A DNA stretch of 64,000 nucleotides from Oscillospiraceae bacterium (GCA_902798545.1 CADBWQ010000007.1:1-64000), one strand, 5' to 3'; numbered from the stretch's first letter, positions 31,751-40,859 are shown. The notes: a model not told the origin generated them from the letters alone. A program made the numbers and translations.

Positions 31751-32770
31751 ATGAAGAAAAAGATACTGCTGCTTGCGACGGGAGGCACAATTGCATCCCT
31801 GCTGTCCGATCATGGTCTTAGACCGGGGCTGAATGCAGAACAGATCCTGTCGTTCATCCCGGAGATCAAAGAAGAATGCGATGTTGATGCGCTTCAGGTC
31901 TGCAACATCGACAGCACAAACATGAGCCCGGAGATCTGGAAACAGATCGTCTGTGCGATTGAGGCCAAATATCTGTACTATGACGGATTTGTGATCTGCC
32001 ACGGGACTGACACGATGGCCTATACCTCGGCAGCCCTGTCCTATATGATCCAGAACTCCAACAAACCAATCGTGATCACCGGGTCACAAAAGCCGATCGG
32101 TGAGGACAGCACAGATGCGAAACGCAATCTGCTCGACAGCATCCGCTATGCAGCCGACGGCGCATCCGTGGGCGTAGTCCTGGTCTTCAACGGAAATGTG
32201 ATCGCAGGAACGAGAGCAAAGAAAACCTATGCCCACAGCTACAACGCCTTCAGCAGTGTCAACTTCCCTGCGCTGGCTGTGATCCGGGATCGCAGGATCA
32301 TCCGCTTTATCTCCCAGGCGCCGTTCACGGAACCGGTTCGCTTCGGGCACAGACTGGACGACAGCATCGTGGTCCTGAAGCTGATTCCTGGTACGAGGCC
32401 AGAGATGGTCGAATACCTCTTTGCACATTATGACTGCCTCGTGATTGAGAGTTTCGGCGTCGGAGGGATTCCGGATAATCTGCGGGAGGTGTTCTATCAG
32501 CAGATGGAGCACTGGGTTTCACGGGGAAAGATTGTCGTGATCGCCACGCAGGTTGCAAACGAAGGGAGCAATATGGAGGTCTATGAAGTTGGCCAGCAGG
32601 TGAAGCAGGACTTCCATCTGATGGAGGCCTATGACATGACACTGGAGGCCACGATCACGAAGCTGATGTATCTGATGGGAACTCATGGCGGAGATTATAT
32701 ATCGGTCTGTGACGGGTTTTATAAAACGATCAATTATGACATTCTGATCCCGTCCGTGCAGCAGCGGTGA
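31751..32770 (+). CDS. L-asparaginase, type I (cytoplasmic)
   Basis: Hydrolyses L-asparagine to aspartate and ammonia. The nucleophile Thr sits in LLLATGGTIAS (T13), the second catalytic Thr-Asp in CHGTDTMAYTSAAL (near 86-88), and the Lys in GSQKPIGEDSTDAKRN. At 339 residues with no signal peptide it is the cytoplasmic form, which normally works as an allosteric tetramer. The start follows GGGGAG; an ATG four codons earlier lies upstream of that site and is not used. Confidence 0.93.
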   Translation: MKKKILLLATGGTIASLLSDHGLRPGLNAEQILSFIPEIKEECDVDALQVCNIDSTNMSPEIWKQIVCAIEAKYLYYDGFVICHGTDTMAYTSAALSYMIQNSNKPIVITGSQKPIGEDSTDAKRNLLDSIRYAADGASVGVVLVFNGNVIAGTRAKKTYAHSYNAFSSVNFPALAVIRDRRIIRFISQAPFTEPVRFGHRLDDSIVVLKLIPGTRPEMVEYLFAHYDCLVIESFGVGGIPDNLREVFYQQMEHWVSRGKIVVIATQVANEGSNMEVYEVGQQVKQDFHLMEAYDMTLEATITKLMYLMGTHGGDYISVCDGFYKTINYDILIPSVQQR

Positions 32771-32807
32771 GAAAGAACTGGAAAGACTGACGTGACTGGG
32801 AAATATA

Positions 32808-32836
32808 TTGAAGAGCTTGAAGTTTTCTGATATACT
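32808..32836 (+). promoter_or_regulatory. Promoter of the hydrolase-mazG-pfkA group
   Basis: TTGAAG (32808-32813), 17 bp, TATACT (32831-32836), about 48 bp upstream of the GTG start. Confidence 0.65.
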
Positions 32837-32884
32837 TCAAAACAAGTTTAACAGATATCCAACGCGATAATAGGAGCATGAAGC

Positions 32885-33787
32885 GTGTTAAAAGCCATCA
32901 TCATTGTACTCTTTCTTCTGCTGATTGTTGCGGCAGTTATTGGTTTTTATTCAGCCAAAACCACATTGTCGATACCCCGGCAGACGCTGGACGGAGCCCG
33001 CCGCTGGCAGGAAGACCATTATGATATCTCCTGGTATGACGAACTGGAGAAAACAGACTATACCGTATCAAGCTATGATGGCTATCTTGTCCATGTACAG
33101 TTCCTGCATAACCACCTGCCCGCAGATCAATACGTGATCATCTCTCATGGCTATACAGACAACCGGTTCGGTGCGCTCAAATACGCAAAGATGTACCTGG
33201 ATCTGGGATTCCATGTAATTATTTATGATCTGCGTGGACATGGACTCAATGAGGAAACATTCTGCACCTATTCTGTAAGGGAAGCAAGAGACCTGCTAAC
33301 GCTGATCGAGGATACAAGATCCCGGTATGAGGGAATAAAAATGCTCGGCATACACGGGGAATCTCTGGGAGCGGCAACGTCTGTAGCCTGTCTGAAATAT
33401 CACCCTCAGATTGCGTTCGTTGTTGCGGACTGTGGATTCAGCGATATCTTCGGTGTGCTGGAAAACGGATTAAAAGCATCACGCATGCCGGCAGGAATCC
33501 TGAAGCTGACATCGGTGTGTGCGAAAATCCGATATGGGTTTTCTCTTGCTGAAATGCGGCCGATCGACAGCCTGAAGGGGAATGAGATCCCGGTCCTGTT
33601 TATTCATGGAGCGGACGATCCGTTTATTCTGCCTGAGAACAGTGAGCGAATGCAGGCGGAGACTTCAGGATACAGTGAATTGCACCTCATACCGGATGCG
33701 GTACATGCAGAATCCGCACTGAAGGATCCGGAGACGTACGCAGCGGTTCTTCGGGAATTCCTGCAGAGGATTAAGGACAATTTATGA
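32885..33787 (+). CDS. Alpha/beta hydrolase with N-terminal membrane anchor
   Basis: A serine hydrolase of the YqkD/peptidase-S9-like type. Residues 2-24 form one membrane helix; the catalytic domain follows: YVIISHGYTDNRFG, DLRGHGLNEE, the nucleophile elbow GIHGESLGAATS (Ser about 161), VLFIHGADDPFI with the acid, and DAVHAES with the catalytic His. The start is GTG, with TAGGAGC nine bases upstream; an ATG nearby is in another frame. The stop overlaps the mazG-type start by 4 bp, so they are cotranscribed. The substrate is unknown. Confidence 0.85.
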   Translation: MLKAIIIVLFLLLIVAAVIGFYSAKTTLSIPRQTLDGARRWQEDHYDISWYDELEKTDYTVSSYDGYLVHVQFLHNHLPADQYVIISHGYTDNRFGALKYAKMYLDLGFHVIIYDLRGHGLNEETFCTYSVREARDLLTLIEDTRSRYEGIKMLGIHGESLGAATSVACLKYHPQIAFVVADCGFSDIFGVLENGLKASRMPAGILKLTSVCAKIRYGFSLAEMRPIDSLKGNEIPVLFIHGADDPFILPENSERMQAETSGYSELHLIPDAVHAESALKDPETYAAVLREFLQRIKDNL

Positions 33788-34260
33788 GCGAAGTTGAGAG
33801 ACTGAAAACAATTGTGGAGAAACTCCGCAGTGAAAACGGTTGCCCCTGGGATCGGGCGCAGACGCACAGCACGTTGAAACCAGCTTGCATTGAGGAAGCA
33901 GCGGAAGTGGTCTGCGGGATCAATATCCTGGAAGAGACCGGTGATGCGGAGAACCTGAAAGAAGAACTCGGTGATCTCCTGCTGCAGGTCATGTTTCATG
34001 CCGTGCTGGCGGAAGAGGAAGGGCTCTTCACCTTCGAAGATGTGGCGGCAGCCATTTCCGAAAAAATGGTCAGAAGGCATCCCCATGTATTTGAGGATGT
34101 ATTCTATGAGTCAAAAGAAGCTCAACTGGAAGCATGGGAAGTAATCAAGAAGTCTGAGAGATCCGGAAGGGAATGGTGGGACGAATATCTGCCGGAGGCT
34201 TTCAGCGAAGCGGAAAAACTGATTCAGAAAGCACGGGAGAGAAAGGGCTTTACACGCTAA
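33784..34260 (+). CDS. mazG: MazG-family nucleoside triphosphate pyrophosphohydrolase
   Basis: Splits (d)NTPs to monophosphates and pyrophosphate, a house-cleaning enzyme. The start carries the family opening GCPWDRAQTHSTLKP, and the helices hold the metal-binding EEAAEVVCGI and EELGDLLLQVMFHA (ExxE and ExxD). 158 residues give one MazG domain plus a C-terminal piece, so it is a single-domain form, shorter than E. coli MazG. Coupled to the hydrolase before it and 31 bp ahead of pfkA. Confidence 0.9.
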   Translation: MSEVERLKTIVEKLRSENGCPWDRAQTHSTLKPACIEEAAEVVCGINILEETGDAENLKEELGDLLLQVMFHAVLAEEEGLFTFEDVAAAISEKMVRRHPHVFEDVFYESKEAQLEAWEVIKKSERSGREWWDEYLPEAFSEAEKLIQKARERKGFTR

Positions 34261-34291
34261 CAGATCAAAGAGACTGCAAGGAGGAACAAGT

Positions 34292-35281
34292 ATGAATATC
34301 AAACGAATCGGGGTTCTGACCAGCGGCGGAGATGCGCCGGGAATGAATGCTGCGGTGAGAGCGGTTGTCCGCACTGCGCTGTCCTGCGGAATTGAATGCA
34401 TCGGCATACGAAGAGGCTGGCAGGGGCTGATCAACGCCGATTTTGTGAGACTGGACAGTGCCAGTGTCGGCCATATTCTGTCCCGCGGCGGAACGATTCT
34501 GTTTACCGCCCGCAGTGAGGATTTTATGACGGAAAAAGGACGGGAGCGGGCAGTCATGACCTGCAAAATGCTTGGGTTAGACGGAATTGTGGCGATCGGC
34601 GGCGACGGCACCTTCCGCGGAGCGCTGGAGCTGTCCCGGCTCGGTATCCCGGTTGTCGGCATCCCTGCTACCATTGACAACGATCTGGGGTGCTCGAACT
34701 ATACCATCGGGTTTGATTCCGCCTGCAACACGGCGATCGAGTGCATTGACAAACTTCGGGATACCATGCAGTCCCATGAGCGCTGCTCGGTCGTAGAGGT
34801 GATGGGCCGGAACGCGGGCTTCCTCGCACTGTATGTGGGGATCGCCGTCGGCGCTACGGCGGTTCTCGTCCCGGAGCATGAGGAAGATTTTCAGAAGAAT
34901 GTGATCGAAAAGATTCAGGCCTCGAGGCTGGCAGGGAATACCCATTTTATGATCGTCGTTGCCGAGGGGGCGGGCAGTGCCGTCGAAATCGGGAAGCAGA
35001 TTAAAGAAACGATCGGTATTGAGCCACGTGTAACGGTTCTTGGCCACATTCAGCGTGGCGGATCACCGAATGCACGCGATCGTGAGATTGCGACCCGTAT
35101 GGGCTATTATGCTGTGATGGCTTTCGCGGAAGGCCGGGGCAACACGATCATCGGGACCAAGGAAGGCGATATTGTTGAAATCCCGATCGAGGAAGCACTC
35201 GCCATGAAGAAGCATCTTCAGATGGAGCGTTACAAGATCATGGAGGCAATGCAGTTCGGCCACACGGCAAACAGAAGCTGA
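34292..35281 (+). CDS. pfkA: ATP-dependent 6-phosphofructokinase
   Basis: Phosphorylates fructose 6-phosphate, the committed step of glycolysis. The 329-residue chain has GVLTSGGDAPGMNAAVRAVV, the ATP-site GGDGTFRGA (Gly after GGD as in ATP-using forms, where pyrophosphate-using enzymes have Asp), and the catalytic PATIDNDL with GFDSACNTA. Length and motifs fit bacterial PfkA tetramers. AAGGAGG precedes it. It is followed by a clear terminator. A glycolytic gene beside mazG is common in Clostridia. Confidence 0.95.
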   Translation: MNIKRIGVLTSGGDAPGMNAAVRAVVRTALSCGIECIGIRRGWQGLINADFVRLDSASVGHILSRGGTILFTARSEDFMTEKGRERAVMTCKMLGLDGIVAIGGDGTFRGALELSRLGIPVVGIPATIDNDLGCSNYTIGFDSACNTAIECIDKLRDTMQSHERCSVVEVMGRNAGFLALYVGIAVGATAVLVPEHEEDFQKNVIEKIQASRLAGNTHFMIVVAEGAGSAVEIGKQIKETIGIEPRVTVLGHIQRGGSPNARDREIATRMGYYAVMAFAEGRGNTIIGTKEGDIVEIPIEEALAMKKHLQMERYKIMEAMQFGHTANRS

Positions 35282-35315
35282 GCTCCACAGTCAGCCTGTC
35301 ATAAAGGAAAAGAGC

Positions 35316-35359
35316 AAATGGCAAGAGCCGGAGAAGATTTCTGGTTCTTGCCGTTTATT
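35316..35359 (+). terminator. Terminator of pfkA
   Basis: GGCAAGAGCC (35320-35329) pairs with GGTTCTTGCC (35343-35352), extended by AAAT/GTTT flanks, then TTTATTG. Confidence 0.75.
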
Positions 35360-35388
35360 GAATGTACAATTGATCGAAGAGAAGCAGT

Positions 35389-35601
35389 ATGAGAATAAAG
35401 AAGAAAACAGCAGTCTTTCTGCTTATCGTTGTGGTTGTCATTGCAGCATTGCTTTTCCTTTTCCTTCAGAAAATGCCTTCAGACAGACCGCTTGTCTGTG
35501 CACAGTGCGGCAGGGAGGCAACCCATCGAATCAAAGCGGGCAGCTGGATCATCGGCCTGTGCGATAACTGCTATGCGGCACAAGCGGATGGAACGACCTG
35601 A
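35389..35601 (+). CDS. Small membrane-anchored zinc-ribbon-like protein (70 aa)
   Basis: One membrane helix (8-27, AVFLLIVVVVIAALLFLFLQ) is followed by a short outer or inner domain with two Cys pairs, CAQC (37-40) and CDNC (58-61), spaced like a small zinc ribbon. Such a fold could bind Zn or Fe. The basic MRIKKK start places the N-terminus inside, so the ribbon would be outside if the helix is not cleaved. No family recognised. Confidence 0.55.
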   Translation: MRIKKKTAVFLLIVVVVIAALLFLFLQKMPSDRPLVCAQCGREATHRIKAGSWIIGLCDNCYAAQADGTT

Positions 35602-35610
35602 CAACTCTCG

Positions 35611-35656
35611 CAGCATAAAGCGCAGGCACTCACATCGGTGCCTGCGCTTTATGCTG
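35611..35656. terminator. Strong 19-bp hairpin terminator
   Basis: Bases 35611-35629 pair perfectly with 35638-35656, loop TCACATCG, then TTTCCGG. It ends the transcript of the small zinc-ribbon gene. The stretch 35657-35799 has no gene. Confidence 0.75.
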
Positions 35657-35799
35657 TTTCCGGACAGGAAAAGGACCGTATCCTCAGTCCCAGATAACAA
35701 TAGCATCTGTATGCTGCGGTCGGCGGGCAACTGCATGCAGGTGCAGTTCTGGGCATTCTATCCGAGCAGAAAAACCCGGGTGATTGGTATGAGAGAACA

Positions 35800-36015
35800 T
35801 CATCTCACAGCTGAATAGAATGTGTACGTGCTCACAACTGAGCCATCCTTCGAGAACTGTACGGAACAGCGCCCGCTTACGTCCCCGTGTACAGACATTT
35901 CATATTTTTCGGCGAAACAAACAAGAGCGGTTTCATTCTCCTTTAATTCTTTCATGCCGTGTTCATTCAATTCCAGATTTTGTTTTTTCAATTCATCTAT
36001 GATTCTGTCGATCAT
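35800..36015 (-). CDS. Small unknown protein (71 aa)
   Basis: A soluble, charged protein: a helix (MIDRIIDELKKQNLELNEHG), then strands (ALVCFAEKYEMSVHGDV, CSVQFSKDGSVVSTYTF). A GGAGG site 6 bases upstream strongly supports translation. It has two Cys. It lies downstream of glycogen phosphorylase on the same strand but behind a hairpin; function unknown. Confidence 0.6.
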   Translation of the reverse strand: MIDRIIDELKKQNLELNEHGMKELKENETALVCFAEKYEMSVHGDVSGRCSVQFSKDGSVVSTYTFYSAVR

Positions 36016-36044
36016 ATCTGCCTCCGGATGTTTGACTCAGCAGA

Positions 36045-36072
36045 ATCCCGGGGATGCGTCACTCCCCGGGAT
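36045..36072 (-). terminator. Hairpin after glycogen phosphorylase
   Basis: ATCCCGGGGA (36045-36054) with TCCCCGGGAT (36063-36072), enclosed by a second pair TGACTCA (36033-36039) and TGAGTCA (36072-36078). No clear T-run, so it may be a processing or weak termination site. Confidence 0.55.
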
Positions 36073-36101
36073 GAGTCATATTCACGAGTGAATGAAGCAG
36101 C

Positions 36102-38504
36102 TTACAGTTTCCAGATTCTGTCTGCGTATTCCCTGATGGCGCGGTCCGCAGCGAAGAAGCCGCTTTCAGCCGTGTTCACCAGAGCCAGACGGGCGCGTTC
36201 ATTATCATCTGCCAGACGGGCATAGAGTCTGTCACGGCATTCGACATAGGAACGGTAATCGGCGATCAGCATGTAGGGGTCGCCGCCATAGATCAGGCCG
36301 GAGACCAGATCGGAATAGCTCTTGCCGTCGGAGAAGCCCTGGCTGAAACGCTGCATGACACGGTTGATCTCCGGATCGTTGTTGGCGATGCCGGCGGGAT
36401 CATAACCGTTGCGGCGCCAGGATTCGATCTCGTCGGTATGCAGACCGAAGAGGAACATATTCTCGTCGCCAAGACGCTCATACATTTCAACGTTCGCACC
36501 ATCAAGGGTACCGATGGTCACAGCACCGTTCATCATCAGCTTCATGCAGCCGGTGCCGGAGGCTTCCTTACCGGCGGTGGAAATCTGCTCGGAGATATCA
36601 GCGGCAGGAACAATGGCCTCAGCTGCGGAGACGCGGTAATTCTCCACAAAGCAGATCTGCAGGCGGTCCTTGCAGATGGGATCGTTGTTGATGTCATTCT
36701 GCATGGAGAGAAGCAGCTCGATGATGCGTTTGGCGGTTTTATAGCCTGCTGCGGACTTGGCACCGAAGACAAAGCTGCGCGGAGCAAAGTCTTGATTCGG
36801 ATTGTCGTGCAGCTGGAGCTGGAGGCTTGCAATACTCATGGCACAGAGGAGCTGGCGCTTATACTCGTGAAGACGCTTGATCTGAACGTCCATCAGGGCA
36901 TCGGGATTCAGGACAACATCACTGCCGTTGCGCTTCAAAAACTTGGTGAAGCGCTCGCGGTTCTCCCGCTTGATGGCATTGACACGCTGAAGGACCGCTT
37001 TGTCTCCTTCAAAAGCACGGAGCCCGGAGAGAAGATCAGCATTCAGCAGATAATCATCGTTACCCAGAAGCTCTGTAATGAGCCCATGGAGGCCGGGGTT
37101 AATCTGTGCAAGCCAGCGGCGATGGTCGATACCGTTGGTGACATAGGTGAACCGGTCGGGGCGGAGACTGCAGACGTCTTTGAACAGGTCGTTGCGGAGA
37201 ATCTCACCGTGGAGACGGGAGACACCGTTGATCATGCGGCAGGTAGCAAGGCACATATTCGCCATGTGGACCTGACCGTCACGGATGATGAGATTGCGGC
37301 CGACGCGCTCATCCCAGCCGAAAGACTGGACCAGATAGTCGCACCAGCGGCGGTTGATCTCACACATGATCTCCCAAAGGCGGGGCAGCAGCTGCTGGAT
37401 CAGATCCTGCGGCCACTTCTCCAGCGCCTCAGACATGACGGTGTGGTTGGTGTAGGCAACGCTCTTGCGGACCAGTTCCCATGCGTCATCCCAGCCGAGA
37501 CCATACTCATCCATGAAGATGCGCATGAGCTCCGGGATGATCATGGTGGGATGAGTGTCGTTGATCTGGATAATATGGTGCTGGGAGAAGCTGCGGATAT
37601 CGCCCCATTTCTTGATATGCTTGCGGACAATATCCTGCGCGCTTGCGGAGACAAAGAAGTACTGCTGTTTCAGGCGGAGGGTCTTGCCCTCAATATGGTC
37701 ATCGGCGGGGTAGAGAACTTTGGTAATAACCTCGGCCATCGTGCGCTGTTCCATACTCTTGACATATTCACCCTCAGAGAAGAGGTACATGTCGAGAGAG
37801 TTAGGACTCTTGGCATCCCAAAGGCGCAGGGTATTGACCGTGTTCTCGCCATAACCGGCGATCAGCATGTCGCGGGGAACAGCGATGACAGAGGTGTATC
37901 CGGTGTGCTCAGCAAAATAGTGTCCCTGATTGTCCCAATGAGGGGAAATCTGCCCGCCGAAGCGAACCTCGACCATATCCTCATAACGGGGGATCAGCCA
38001 GCTCTCCGCGGCAGAGCGCCAGTCATCGGCGACCTCGATCTGCTTGCCGTCACGGAACTGCTGCTTGAAGATGCCGAGTTCATAGCAAATGGAGTAGCCA
38101 GTGCCCTCCAGCCCGAGAGAAGCCATGCTGTCCATGTAACAGGCAGCGAGTCTGCCAAGACCGCCGTTGCCCAAACCTGCATCGGGTTCTGCTTCAAAGA
38201 TGTCAGAAGCGTTGAAGCCAAGATCCTCCAGCGCACCTGTCAGTGCATCACCGACGCCGAGGTTGAACGCATTCTTCATCAGACTGCGGCCCATCAAAAA
38301 CTCCATCGACATATAGTGGACTTCCTTTTCCACACGATGGGGATCTTCAATGGCGAGGAAGCGGCTCATCAGTTCACGGATAACAATGGCAGAAGCCTGA
38401 AAAACCTGCGCCTCAGTTGCGTTATCCGGAGAAACGCTGAAATGAGCGCAAAGCTTATCGGCAATGGCGCTGCGAATCTCGTCACGGGAAATCTGACCCA
38501 ACAT
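36102..38504 (-). CDS. glgP: Glycogen/starch/maltodextrin phosphorylase
   Basis: Releases glucose 1-phosphate from alpha-glucans by phosphorolysis with PLP. 800 residues, normal length. The PLP lysine lies in EASGTGCMKLMMNGAVTIGTLDGANVEM-type sequence near residue 655; the N-terminal GLGNGGLGRLAACYMDSMA and central HEYKRQLL motifs are typical. The start at 38504 (MLGQIS) has GGAGG ten bases upstream; the longer frame runs into the promoter leader. No other glycogen genes are adjacent. Confidence 0.95.
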   Translation of the reverse strand: MLGQISRDEIRSAIADKLCAHFSVSPDNATEAQVFQASAIVIRELMSRFLAIEDPHRVEKEVHYMSMEFLMGRSLMKNAFNLGVGDALTGALEDLGFNASDIFEAEPDAGLGNGGLGRLAACYMDSMASLGLEGTGYSICYELGIFKQQFRDGKQIEVADDWRSAAESWLIPRYEDMVEVRFGGQISPHWDNQGHYFAEHTGYTSVIAVPRDMLIAGYGENTVNTLRLWDAKSPNSLDMYLFSEGEYVKSMEQRTMAEVITKVLYPADDHIEGKTLRLKQQYFFVSASAQDIVRKHIKKWGDIRSFSQHHIIQINDTHPTMIIPELMRIFMDEYGLGWDDAWELVRKSVAYTNHTVMSEALEKWPQDLIQQLLPRLWEIMCEINRRWCDYLVQSFGWDERVGRNLIIRDGQVHMANMCLATCRMINGVSRLHGEILRNDLFKDVCSLRPDRFTYVTNGIDHRRWLAQINPGLHGLITELLGNDDYLLNADLLSGLRAFEGDKAVLQRVNAIKRENRERFTKFLKRNGSDVVLNPDALMDVQIKRLHEYKRQLLCAMSIASLQLQLHDNPNQDFAPRSFVFGAKSAAGYKTAKRIIELLLSMQNDINNDPICKDRLQICFVENYRVSAAEAIVPAADISEQISTAGKEASGTGCMKLMMNGAVTIGTLDGANVEMYERLGDENMFLFGLHTDEIESWRRNGYDPAGIANNDPEINRVMQRFSQGFSDGKSYSDLVSGLIYGGDPYMLIADYRSYVECRDRLYARLADDNERARLALVNTAESGFFAADRAIREYADRIWKL

Positions 38505-38576
38505 AATATAATAACCTCCATAAGAGAATAAAGAATAAATGAAATACAATTATGCTGCACACGACATAACAAAGGT

Positions 38577-38605
38577 AGTATAACGAATCGACATCTGTGA
38601 GTCAA
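38577..38605 (-). promoter_or_regulatory. Promoter of glgP
   Basis: Minus strand TTGACT (38600-38605), 17 bp, TATACT (38577-38582). Confidence 0.8.
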
Positions 38606-38654
38606 TTGTGAAATACAACAAAAAATGAACGAAAACCAACAGATAATAACAGGT

Positions 38655-38692
38655 TTGCCGAGAATGTTCACGCTTTTCGTCTTGCCGAGAAT
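38655..38692. repeat. Direct repeat of 11 bp upstream of the glgP promoter
   Basis: TTGCCGAGAAT occurs at 38655-38665 and 38682-38692, 27 bp apart, 50-90 bp upstream of the -35 box. It could be an activator site. Confidence 0.45.
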
Positions 38693-38783
38693 AAAACGGA
38701 TACATACAATAAAGATCAGCAGCAAGGAAATAGACGCAAATAACGCGCAAATAGATGCGGGAAACCAGAAAGGCTGTGAGCAT

Positions 38784-38906
38784 ATGGCGCCTCCCGGACG
38801 GAGTTTGGGTCCTCGTGGATTCCTGACCGATGAAGAAAAACAGAACATGCCGAAGGTCAACGGTGCACTGATCCGAAGGATTCTGTCCTGCCTAGTGCCA
38901 AATTAG
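38784..38906 (+). pseudogene. Remnant: first 40 codons of an ABC exporter
   Basis: The frame from ATG 38784 reads MAPPGRSLGPRGFLTDEEK and continues to VNGALIRRILSCLVPN before a stop. This is the typical N-terminal lead of heterodimeric multidrug-type ABC exporters (Gly-Pro-Arg-Gly, FLT-EEK, then a helix entering TM1). The 550 or more residues with membrane helices and ATPase are absent; after the stop the sequence is unrelated. I read it as a truncated gene start. The remaining region 38907-39056 contains only the terminator below. Confidence 0.5.
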
Positions 38907-38968
38907 CTGCACATGTGATATGAACATCGACGGGGAGAACCGGAGAGCAGAAATCCGACAGCAAGAGA

Positions 38969-39007
38969 AAAAGATGGAGTACCGAGCACCTCGATACTCC
39001 ATCTTTT
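38969..39007. terminator. Bidirectional terminator
   Basis: AAAAGATGGAGTA (38969-38981) pairs with TACTCCATCTTTT (38995-39007), with an inner CGAG/CTCG pair. It ends the aminotransferase transcript (minus), which runs into TTTTCTC. Confidence 0.75.
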
Positions 39008-39056
39008 GCATTTGCTGAATCAGAATTCTGTCGGGCTTGTTTACGGCAACGCCAGG

Positions 39057-40253
39057 TTACGCCTCCATCATCTCTTTGCAGGCTTCGCCAAGGATCTTGA
39101 CACCCTTTTCGATAGCCTCGTCCGTAGAGTTGGAGTAATTGACGCGGAAACTGCTGACATCGCGTTTGTACTCATAGAAGGGATCACCCGGGCAGATGGC
39201 AACACCTTTCTCCAGCGCCTTGTAATAGAGCTGCAGAGCGGAGAGACCGTTCGGGAGCGTGACCCACAGGAACATACCGCCTTCCGTCGGGGTGAGATCA
39301 CAGCCCTCGGGAAGATACTTCTTCAGGCATTCGACCATGAAATCGGACTTGGCCTTGTAGAGGGCCTTGATCTTCGAGATATGCTCATCGACATCGTTGT
39401 CTGCAAGATACTGGGCGAGCACCATCTGACTAAAGATGTTAGTGTGCAAGTCGGCGGTGGACTTGTAATTGAGAAGCTTGGCCTTCAGCTCCTTGTTGCG
39501 CACGCAGATCCAACCGATACGCATACCCGGAGTGATAATCTTGGAGAAGGTACCCAGCATGCAGCACTGCTCACCGAGTTCTTTGCCGAAGCTGTCAGTG
39601 GCGGTACCGGCAAAGCGAATCTCACGATAGGGGTTGTCCTCGAGGAGAAGAACATTGCTGCTCTTGAAGATCTCGACGACCCGGTCATGAACCTCCTGGG
39701 TATAGCTAAGGCCGGTGGGATTCTGGAAATTCGGGATCAGGTAGGCAAACTTGGCTTCCGGATGGTTCTTTACAACCTCGGCGAGCTCATCACAGTCAAT
39801 GCCGTCGGGGTTCATGGTAACCGTCAGGACAGAGGGATCAAAGACATGGAAAGACTGCAGCGCGACGAGATAGGTGGGATCTTCTACGATGACCTCATCA
39901 CCCGGGTTGATCATAACAGCCCCGATCATGGCAAGTGCCTGCTGAGAGCCGTTGGTGACAATGATGTCATCAGCGCTCACATCATAGACGCCCATGGTCT
40001 CATAGCGCTTGGCGATCCACTTGCGCAGCGCGGGCCAGCCCTGGGTTGAGCTGTACTGCAGCGCGGTGACACCATTCTCTTCGAGAACCTTCTTCGTGGC
40101 AGCTTCCATCTCCGGAATGGGGAAAGAAACGGGGTTCGGCAGGCCGCCGGCGAAGGAGATAATGTCAGGAGAGGCTGCCGCGGCCAGAATGGAGGCGGTG
40201 AATTCGCCCTGGAAGTCAGGCTTCATGATTCTGTCGGAAAGTTTCAACTGCAT
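39057..40253 (-). CDS. PLP-dependent aminotransferase, class I/II (second copy type)
   Basis: 398 residues, same fold family as the gene at 24128: FAGGLPNPVSFP, QYSSTQGWPALRKW, VTNGSQQALAM, PNFQNPTGL, EDNPYREIRF and the PLP lysine in GTFSKIITPGMRIGW. It belongs to the LysN/2-aminoadipate and MocR-like group, which accept aromatic, branched or aminoadipate substrates; which one is unclear. It stands alone with its own terminator. AAGGAG lies before the start. Confidence 0.9.
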   Translation of the reverse strand: MQLKLSDRIMKPDFQGEFTASILAAAASPDIISFAGGLPNPVSFPIPEMEAATKKVLEENGVTALQYSSTQGWPALRKWIAKRYETMGVYDVSADDIIVTNGSQQALAMIGAVMINPGDEVIVEDPTYLVALQSFHVFDPSVLTVTMNPDGIDCDELAEVVKNHPEAKFAYLIPNFQNPTGLSYTQEVHDRVVEIFKSSNVLLLEDNPYREIRFAGTATDSFGKELGEQCCMLGTFSKIITPGMRIGWICVRNKELKAKLLNYKSTADLHTNIFSQMVLAQYLADNDVDEHISKIKALYKAKSDFMVECLKKYLPEGCDLTPTEGGMFLWVTLPNGLSALQLYYKALEKGVAICPGDPFYEYKRDVSSFRVNYSNSTDEAIEKGVKILGEACKEMMEA

Positions 40254-40374
40254 GATGATATCTCCTTATTGTTCAGATTGCCCCTCTCTACAGCTTGGTA
40301 GCGAAAGAAAGAAGTAAAAATTATAATAACAAAAAAAGAGGAAAAAATCCATTGACAGAATGGAAATATTCTCG

Positions 40375-40404
40375 ATGACAAACACGGTATCTATGTGTTA
40401 TAAT
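40375..40404 (+). promoter_or_regulatory. Likely promoter of the C_GCAxxG_C_C gene
   Basis: ATGACA (40375-40380), 18-bp spacer, TATAAT (40399-40404); the gene has AGGAGG ahead of its ATG. Confidence 0.55.
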
Positions 40405-40460
40405 TCATAAATATACAGGATAAACTTGAAAAAGGAAACATCATACAGGAGGAATGACCC

Positions 40461-40829
40461 ATGACAACAGAGGAAAAAGCATCCGCACTGCACGATCAGG
40501 GATATAACTGTGCACAATCTGTTTTGCTGACACTCAGCAATCACAGTGGGATGGATGAGAAGACGGCAGCAGCGATTGCAACGGGGTTCGGCGGCGGAGC
40601 CGGCTGCCGGGAACTCTGTGGAGCAATCTCTGGCGCGATCATGACAGCCGGATTGAAATACGGCGCGGAGAACCGTATGCAGATTAACGCGCTTGACAGG
40701 GAACTGATATCTGCATTCCGGGAAAAGTTCGGCGCAGTACGCTGTGAAGATCTGAAAGCGGCAAAAATCCCCTGTGACGCGTTGATCCGGTTTGCTGCGG
40801 CAAAGGCTGATGAACTTCTTTCACGGTAA
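40461..40829 (+). CDS. C_GCAxxG_C_C family protein
   Basis: A 122-residue putative redox protein of anaerobes. The conserved pattern is visible: NCAQSVLLTL, then GFGGGAGCRELCGAISGAIMTAGL, then C-x-D and a final CDALIRFAA. The four or five Cys may bind a metal or cluster or form a redox disulphide, and many homologues serve as partners of oxidoreductases, but no activity is proven for this one. Hydrophobic helices are not long enough for a membrane span. It has its own promoter and terminator. Confidence 0.88.
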   Translation: MTTEEKASALHDQGYNCAQSVLLTLSNHSGMDEKTAAAIATGFGGGAGCRELCGAISGAIMTAGLKYGAENRMQINALDRELISAFREKFGAVRCEDLKAAKIPCDALIRFAAAKADELLSR

Positions 40830-40859
40830 AGATAACAGCCCTTCAGAATGGTAAGAAGA

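Noticed and set aside
36438-38531. 697-codon open frame on the plus strand
   Set aside because: It lies exactly opposite glycogen phosphorylase, has no family resemblance or ribosome binding site, and arises from the codon bias of the real gene.
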